NCBI GenBank assembly: GCA_964500445.1
Contig: CAZCOG010000038.1
Span: 5,124 to 69,123 of the forward strand
DNA: 64,000 bases
From: Persicitalea sp964500445
Lineage (GTDB): Bacteria > Bacteroidota > Bacteroidia > Cytophagales > Spirosomataceae
Reading direction: 5' to 3'
The position numbers were made by a program, and so were the translations under genes. Positions 60,501-64,000 of this stretch are shown piece by piece (positions within the stretch are counted from its first letter, which is position 1; the number at the start of each line of letters is the position of its first letter). The notes under the pieces are model-generated. The model saw nothing but the letters and a program-made list of their open reading frames with translations, had not been told where the DNA came from and did no database searches.

Positions 60501-60852
60501 GGTGCTGGTCGGAGGTGTGGTTGATGACCAGCTCTATAATAACTTTCAGATTGCGCTTGTGGGCTTCCTCAATGAAAGTCTGCAATTGCCCGATATCACC
60601 ATAAGAAGGATTGATGGAATAATAGTCGGCGATATCGTATCCATCGTCGCGCAGGGGCGAAGGGTAAAAGGGTAATAACCAGATAGCCGTAACGCCCAGG
60701 TCTTCGAGGTAGTCGAGCTTTTCCATGATTCCCTGAAAATCGCCGATGCCGTCACCGTTGCCGTCACGGAAAGCTTTGATGTGGAGTTCATAGATAATAG
60801 CGTCCTTGTACCAGTGGAGGTTGTCGTCGAGTGGAGTGTGCTTTGAGGCCAT
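57523..60852 (-). CDS. treS: Trehalose synthase / maltokinase fusion
   Basis: An 1109-residue fusion of maltose alpha-D-glucosyltransferase (TreS, GH13) with a C-terminal maltokinase (Pep2-type). TreS part, about 1-555: the (beta/alpha)8 barrel has VIIELVINHTSDQHPWFQ, the nucleophile Asp in GFRLDAVPYLFEREG, the acid Glu in LLAEANMWPED and the Asp in RNHDELTLEM. Maltokinase part, about 590-1100: kinase-like region with KIRIHGDYTLDKVLFTGNDL and FGGNPYRSYSERRLRRSPLR. It interconverts trehalose and maltose and then makes maltose-1-phosphate, which in the GlgE pathway feeds alpha-glucan. No glgE or glgB gene lies in the window. The ATG at 60852 was chosen; reading extends to 60891. Confidence 0.93.
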   Translation of the reverse strand: MASKHTPLDDNLHWYKDAIIYELHIKAFRDGNGDGIGDFQGIMEKLDYLEDLGVTAIWLLPFYPSPLRDDGYDIADYYSINPSYGDIGQLQTFIEEAHKRNLKVIIELVINHTSDQHPWFQRARKAPKGSPEREYYVWTDDSSQYKDVRIIFQDFETSNWTWDPVAQQYYWHRFFHHQPDLNYDSPLVQEEIFKILDFWCKTGVNGFRLDAVPYLFEREGTNGENLPETHDFLKKIRAHVDEHYPGTTLLAEANMWPEDSASYFGEGEGDECHMNYHFPVMPRMYMALQMEDRYPIIDIFEQTPDIPATGQWAMFLRNHDELTLEMVTDEERDYMYKSYAKDPKARINLGIRHRLAPLLDNNRRKIELMNCLLFSLNGTPVIYYGDEIGMGDNFYLGDRDGVRTPMQWSPDRNAGFSETNPHKLYLPVILDPEYHYEAVNVETQRRNTSSLLWFMKRMITMRKKFKAFSRGDMEFVWVSNPKILAFTRSYEDETILVLVNLSRYTQPAELDLSAYKGYLPVDVFSKNRFPVIREEDPYFFTLGSHGYQWFLLEKAHPESDSQQPRPSFELTDWSELLEKDSVKILESQILPQYLHSTGWFIGKERTVISTEITESAELDLGEHKAYLLLLEVQYESGLPEHYQLPVAFVTDEVQNRISENCPPAVIAQLSVGNEDGLLVDAYYTLGMQRQLLRHFLKKVPMKLKGGSLNFSTYNATALPEPEEMKIKMHGTYHETIISYNEEYALKLYRRVEKTPQPDAEITRLLTEKSKFAQMLPYAGGMDWKIGRDTYTLGILQEAPEGNVSMWKFMRERVNNYYERVLSLEHDNWPMPLKSQAIVAPVAHENIPDDFRDLFGGTVVVPTRLLGERLGELHLALAAADAPDFGSEGFSLHYQRSLYSGLQSLVRETFQNQESKLNKLPKEVQPEAKKIAARKNEILALLKKIYDKKIDAVKIRIHGDYTLDKVLFTGNDLAICEFGGNPYRSYSERRLRRSPLRDVADMLLSLYYAAYASLLFNDQVRGDDIERLTPPTDRWIQATSGVFLDAYLSTVKGSDFIPDNEKDLHVLLQTYLLEKAVFELNHELYERPEWATVPLRMIEMILETAVGPKK

Positions 60853-61168
60853 GTATTTTAGATATGAGATGCGAATTATGAAATTTGGCAAGGTAACTTA
60901 TGCCAAAAATTTCTCAGATTAGGTCTTTGTTTGGGTGTATATGTAAAAGCCATGCCAGCCTGAATAGGCCGGCTCGGATTAACAAGTTAGGAAAAAACGA
61001 ATGAACGAAGGTAGTTTTCGGGCAAAATGAGGTTTTCAACAGAAAGTACCACAAGTGCAAAACGAATTGAGAAGCGCGCGGCGAACCGTTCTGGATTTCT
61101 TTCCGGCGATTAAGTAAGTATCTGCCCGAAAAGTGAAACAGACATTCCTATTTCAACTTAAAACACCT
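60853..61168. other. Divergent promoter region of treS and the cellulase-like gene
   Basis: The 316 bases hold no gene. AAGTACC occurs at 61044-61050. No clear operator, repeat or hairpin of note was recognised. Both flanking genes start here and run outward. Confidence 0.5.
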
Positions 61169-62248
61169 ATGAAACAACCGATTATCGCATTCTTTCTGCT
61201 TCTGACCACCATTGCCGTAGCCCAGCCCCGTACTATTGTGGACATCAAAGACGGCCAATTCTATATCAACGGCAGGCTCACCTACGAAGGCCGAACCTGG
61301 GAAGGCCATTCAATTGAGGGGCTGCTGATGAATTCTCGTATGGTACAGGGGATTTTTGACGATCTGAATCCCGATACTCGCAGCAAATTCATCTACCCTG
61401 ATACCCAAAAGTGGGACCCTGACCGTAATACCGACGAATTTGTGGCGGCCATGCCGCTGTGGCATTCTTATGGCCTGAATTCCTTTACCCTCAACTTGCA
61501 GGGCGGAAGTCCAACGGGGTATGGTAATAGCAGTTGGGTCAATTCAGCATTTGACAAGAAAGGAAATCTGCGAAAAGATTATGTAAAAAGGCTGGAACGC
61601 ATTCTTGACAAAGCCGACGAGCTGCATATGGTCGTGATGCTGGGGTACTTTTATTTTGGACAAGACCAAAATCTGACCGATGAAAAGGCCGTCATCAATG
61701 CCGTGGACAACGCGACCGACTGGATTTTCAAGAAAGGTTACCGTAACGTGCTGATTGAGATCAATAATGAATGCAACATCGATAAGTACGACTACGAAAT
61801 CCTGAAACCCAGGCGCATTAGTGAACTCATAGAACGTGTAAAGCGAAAGCAAAAAGACGGCTACCGACTGTTGGTCAGCACGAGTTACGGCGGTGGTGCC
61901 GTACCGCAACCCAATGTGGTGCGAATAGCCGACTACGTGTTGCTTCACGGCAATGGCATTAAAGATCCCGCCAAAATCACTGAATTAGTCGCCAAAACCC
62001 GCAACGTATCAGGCTACTACGGCCAGCCGATCGTTTTCAATGAGGACGACCATTTCGATTTTGACAAAGCCGAAAACAACTTCGTCAATGCCGTGAAAGC
62101 CAACGCGTCCTGGGGGTACTTTGACTATCGTATGAAGGATGAGGGCTTTGCCGAAGGGTATCAGAGTATTCCCGCCGACTGGGGCATCAACTCGGAACGC
62201 AAGCGGGGCTTCTTCAATAAACTGAAAGAGATAACCGGGGGGCTGTAA
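61169..62248 (+). CDS. Cellulase-like glycoside hydrolase (GH5-like fold), exported
   Basis: A 359-residue protein with a signal peptide (MKQPIIAFFLLLTTIAVAQP). The mature domain is a TIM barrel: YGLNSFTLNLQGGSPTGYGN, then DELHMVVMLGYFYFGQDQ, and NVLIEINNECNIDKYDY, in which the NE (Asn-Glu) at the strand end is the usual acid/base site of clan GH-A. A second Glu is in GQPIVFNEDDHFDFDKAE, a plausible nucleophile. The family cannot be named with certainty. Reading begins at a GTG at 61133, but the ATG at 61169 starts the signal peptide. The substrate is unknown. Confidence 0.8.
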   Translation: MKQPIIAFFLLLTTIAVAQPRTIVDIKDGQFYINGRLTYEGRTWEGHSIEGLLMNSRMVQGIFDDLNPDTRSKFIYPDTQKWDPDRNTDEFVAAMPLWHSYGLNSFTLNLQGGSPTGYGNSSWVNSAFDKKGNLRKDYVKRLERILDKADELHMVVMLGYFYFGQDQNLTDEKAVINAVDNATDWIFKKGYRNVLIEINNECNIDKYDYEILKPRRISELIERVKRKQKDGYRLLVSTSYGGGAVPQPNVVRIADYVLLHGNGIKDPAKITELVAKTRNVSGYYGQPIVFNEDDHFDFDKAENNFVNAVKANASWGYFDYRMKDEGFAEGYQSIPADWGINSERKRGFFNKLKEITGGL

Positions 62249-62434
62249 TGGAATAGATTTAATTCCGGATTATCAGAAAATCCTTACTTTCGTGGTATTC
62301 TATTCTTCTGATACATATTGACTATAAGGTTAGGGTACTTGGCAGACGCTCATCGCCAAGCCGTAACCTCTCGGCCTGCCCGGTAATATCCAGCTGGGTC
62401 GCGGCTTTCTTTTCAATATATATCAAGAAAAATC

Positions 62435-63070
62435 ATGGAACAAAAAGTAAAAATTGCCATCATAGGCGGCACCGGAAAAGCCGGAAAGTACCTCGTCAAA
62501 GAACTACTGCACCAGGGATTTTCCCTTAAACTTCTCCTTCGGACTCCTGAAAACTTCCCGGTCGAGACGCCCCAGGCAGAACTCGTAACGGGCGACGCCC
62601 GTGACTACGAAGTTGTGCGGATGCTTTTGGAAGGCTGCCAGGCGGTCATCAGCACGTTAGGGCAACCAGCCGGGCAGCCGCCCATATTCAGCCAGGCGAC
62701 CGAAAACGTGCTGCGGGCCATGAAAGAAACGGCCATTACACGTTACATCGTCATCTCGGGTGTGAATGTGGATGCACCTGAGGATCGCAAAGGTGACTGG
62801 GCACAGGCTTCTACGGACTGGATGAAAACCAATTACTCCGAAACTACCGCCAACAAGCAGGTCGAGTACCAAAAACTCACCGAAAGCGAGGCTGACTGGA
62901 CGCTGGTGCGGTTGCCGTGGATCCAAATGACCGAAGTCGAAGAAGACGTGAAAGTGAGTTTGGAAGACAGCCCCGGCGAGACGGTGAGTGCTTCGGCCCT
63001 GGCGCGGTTTCTCGTCGCACAGCTAACGGACGATACTTACGTGCGGCAAGCACCTTTTGTGGCTAATTAG
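62435..63070 (+). CDS. NmrA-like NAD(P)-binding protein (atypical SDR)
   Basis: A 211-residue cytoplasmic protein with the dinucleotide-binding start KIAIIGGTGKAGKYLVKELL (GGTGxxG, atypical short-chain dehydrogenase/NmrA group). The strand VTGDARDYEVVRMLLEGCQA and AVISTLGQPAG follow, and TRYIVISGVNVDAP is the usual fourth strand. No catalytic YxxxK is evident, so it may be a reductase or a redox sensor without catalytic function. It stands alone; a terminator follows the stop. Confidence 0.88.
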   Translation: MEQKVKIAIIGGTGKAGKYLVKELLHQGFSLKLLLRTPENFPVETPQAELVTGDARDYEVVRMLLEGCQAVISTLGQPAGQPPIFSQATENVLRAMKETAITRYIVISGVNVDAPEDRKGDWAQASTDWMKTNYSETTANKQVEYQKLTESEADWTLVRLPWIQMTEVEEDVKVSLEDSPGETVSASALARFLVAQLTDDTYVRQAPFVAN

Positions 63071-63077
63071 GAGCGGC

Positions 63078-63107
63078 AGGGCAGTCGGTCAGCGACTGCC
63101 CTTCTTT
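63078..63107 (+). terminator. Terminator after the NmrA-like gene
   Basis: AGGGCAGTCG (63078-63087) pairs with CGACTGCCCT (63093-63102), loop GTCAG, followed by TCTTTTTC. The T-run overlaps the last codons of the convergent gene that ends at 63089. Confidence 0.8.
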
Positions 63108-63784
63108 TTCAACCTTCCACGGTGTCCGTCACGCAATTCGTAATAAGCCGGAACAGGATAGAAAGCCAGACCAAAACTATAATAAACTCCTGAAAACCGG
63201 CGACTAAACTCTGGATTGAAAAGTGCACTGCGGTACCCCGCGCGGGCATTCAAACCCAGCCAGGGAATAAACCGATAATTAACAAAAGTACCCGCCTGCG
63301 CCAACTGAAAGCGGGGAGTCCCGGTTTCCGGTGAAATTCGGTCGAGGTAACGCGCCGTTTCCCCGCCATAACCAACCTCCAAGGGCACGGCCACATACCA
63401 TTTGGGGCTTCGGAAAACCGGATACCAGTAGCCCAGGCTTACAAATCGGGCGTCTGTGATAGTAAAAAAATCAAGGTCGATGCGTGACGGAAGCCAGCCA
63501 CGCCACACGATGTAGTTGTTTGGCGCATCGTAGCCCAGCCAGTGGTACCCCATCATCAGCAGATGGCCCTTTTCGCCAAAACGCACCCCTGCCAGCGCAC
63601 CGTTGATGTGGCCGGGGCGACCATCCAGGCGAGTTCGCCGGATATCCAGTCGTGCCACCAGGCCGAAGCCCGTACGGGTAGCGACGCTATCCGCTTGGGC
63701 CAAAAGCGGCGCATCCATCCCCCAGGCACACAAGCCAAGCAGATGGACGAACCATAATAAGGTTACTCTTGATTTTTGGGTCAT
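63089..63784 (-). CDS. Predicted outer-membrane beta-barrel protein of unknown function
   Basis: A 231-residue exported protein. Signal peptide about 1-30 (LLWFVHLLGLCAWGMDAPLL). The mature part has alternating hydrophobic strands that would suit a small barrel (GFGLVARLDIRRTRL, HLLMMGYHWLGYDAPN, FVSLGYWYPVFRSPKWYVAV, then GVYYSFGLAFYPV). A basic tail GHRGRLKKKGSR follows. No family was recognised. It is convergent with the NmrA-like gene, and its neighbour upstream is the gene whose tail lies at 63844-64000. Confidence 0.6.
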   Translation of the reverse strand: MTQKSRVTLLWFVHLLGLCAWGMDAPLLAQADSVATRTGFGLVARLDIRRTRLDGRPGHINGALAGVRFGEKGHLLMMGYHWLGYDAPNNYIVWRGWLPSRIDLDFFTITDARFVSLGYWYPVFRSPKWYVAVPLEVGYGGETARYLDRISPETGTPRFQLAQAGTFVNYRFIPWLGLNARAGYRSALFNPEFSRRFSGVYYSFGLAFYPVPAYYELRDGHRGRLKKKGSR

Positions 63785-63843
63785 TTCGCGTGAGAGAATT
63801 GCCCCTACTAACGAAAATACCGCGGAAATCGTCGTTAACCGTG

Positions 63844-64000
63844 CTACTTTTTCTTGGGCGGGGCAACAGGCGCCTTGGGAGCAGCGGGAACCTTAGAGAC
63901 CGGAGCCACGGTCGGAGCAGCAGGAATTGATTTTGCGCTTGGAGCGGGTGCCGGGGCCTTCGGGGGGCGGGCGGGGCGCGCCGGATTGGTAGCATATGAT
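63844..64000 (-). CDS. Pro/Ala/Lys-rich C-terminal tail of a gene cut by the window edge
   Basis: The last 51 codons of a minus-strand gene whose start lies beyond the right edge; TAG is at 63844-63846. The reading is very rich in Pro, Ala and Lys (SYATNPARPARPPKAPAP, then APTVAPVSKVPAAPKAPVAP, PKKK at the end), with a high GC content. Such low-complexity basic tails occur on surface, periplasmic and nucleoid-type proteins, so no function can be given. The reading frame was chosen because it is open through the whole segment and ends in a clean stop. Confidence 0.5.
   Translation of the reverse strand, partial: SYATNPARPARPPKAPAPAPSAKSIPAAPTVAPVSKVPAAPKAPVAPPKKK

Noticed and set aside
59521..60675. 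A long open frame on the plus strand, 384 codons
   Set aside because: It is the reverse-strand shadow of the GH13 barrel of the trehalose synthase, whose motifs are unmistakable.
1..64000. CRISPR arrays, rRNA genes, complete insertion sequences, prophage genes, replication origin
   Set aside because: None was seen: no regular direct-repeat arrays, no transposase or phage structural genes and no rRNA-like sequence.

Overview
The window reads as chromosomal DNA of a Bacteroidota bacterium, most likely Cytophagales (Spirosomataceae-like). The evidence is two SusC/SusD pairs, an ECF sigma/FecR pair, lipoproteins with LxxC lipoboxes, a nuclease with a type IX secretion (T9SS) tail, and starts that lack Shine-Dalgarno sequences and often use TTG or GTG. 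Many gene ends carry strong hairpin terminators. The heptamer GGTACTT/AAGTACC is scattered over the whole window at about ten times the chance rate.

Layout. 1-120: N-terminus of a P-type cation ATPase. 301-13576: a glycan-utilisation locus read on the minus strand (ECF sigma, FecR, SusC, SusD, GH92 alpha-mannosidase), flanked by two paralogous fasciclin (FAS1) lipoproteins. A truncated gene remnant lies just downstream of the mannosidase, and a small exported protein sits upstream of the sigma gene. 13905-18384: an RNA-repair locus. A WYL-domain regulator faces away from a plus-strand unit made of tRNA-like RNA segments, a Band-7/SPFH (slipin) protein and an RtcB RNA ligase. 18405-21584: two small lipoproteins, an RBBP9-like hydrolase and a DeoR-type regulator. 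21775-26258: a second SusC/SusD pair, divergent from DeoR. 26623-32380: a serine hydrolase, an M81 peptidase, a DapA-family aldolase/lyase and a YidR-like propeller. 32567-34904: an MNT/HEPN pair and an M1 peptidase. 34985-39239: dnaG, a MoxR ATPase and a Gfo/Idh/MocA oxidoreductase. 39345-43613: a 1422-residue secreted nuclease. 43919-50946: mostly housekeeping genes (three-subunit transhydrogenase, kdsA, acpP, fabF, rnc). 50976-57399: a small membrane-anchored protein, Hsp20, HtrA/DegP, PBP1C and an NTF2-like protein. 57523-64000: a trehalose synthase/maltokinase fusion, a cellulase-like hydrolase, an NmrA-like protein, a predicted barrel protein and the Pro/Ala/Lys-rich tail of a further gene.

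The most interesting element lies between 15108 and 15253, upstream of the slipin-RtcB genes. One 67-nt segment folds base for base as a circularly permuted tRNA. Its acceptor stem is closed by a UACG tetraloop, its T- and D-arms keep the tRNA elbow residues, and its two ends meet in a perfect five-pair stem at the anticodon-stem position. This is the topology reported for the tRNA-mimic module of bacterial Y RNAs, but no Ro/TROVE gene is visible here. The neighbouring Band-7 protein may fill the scaffold role, RtcB would be the ligase, and the divergent WYL protein the likely regulator. Functions are inferred from sequence only; no database search was run.
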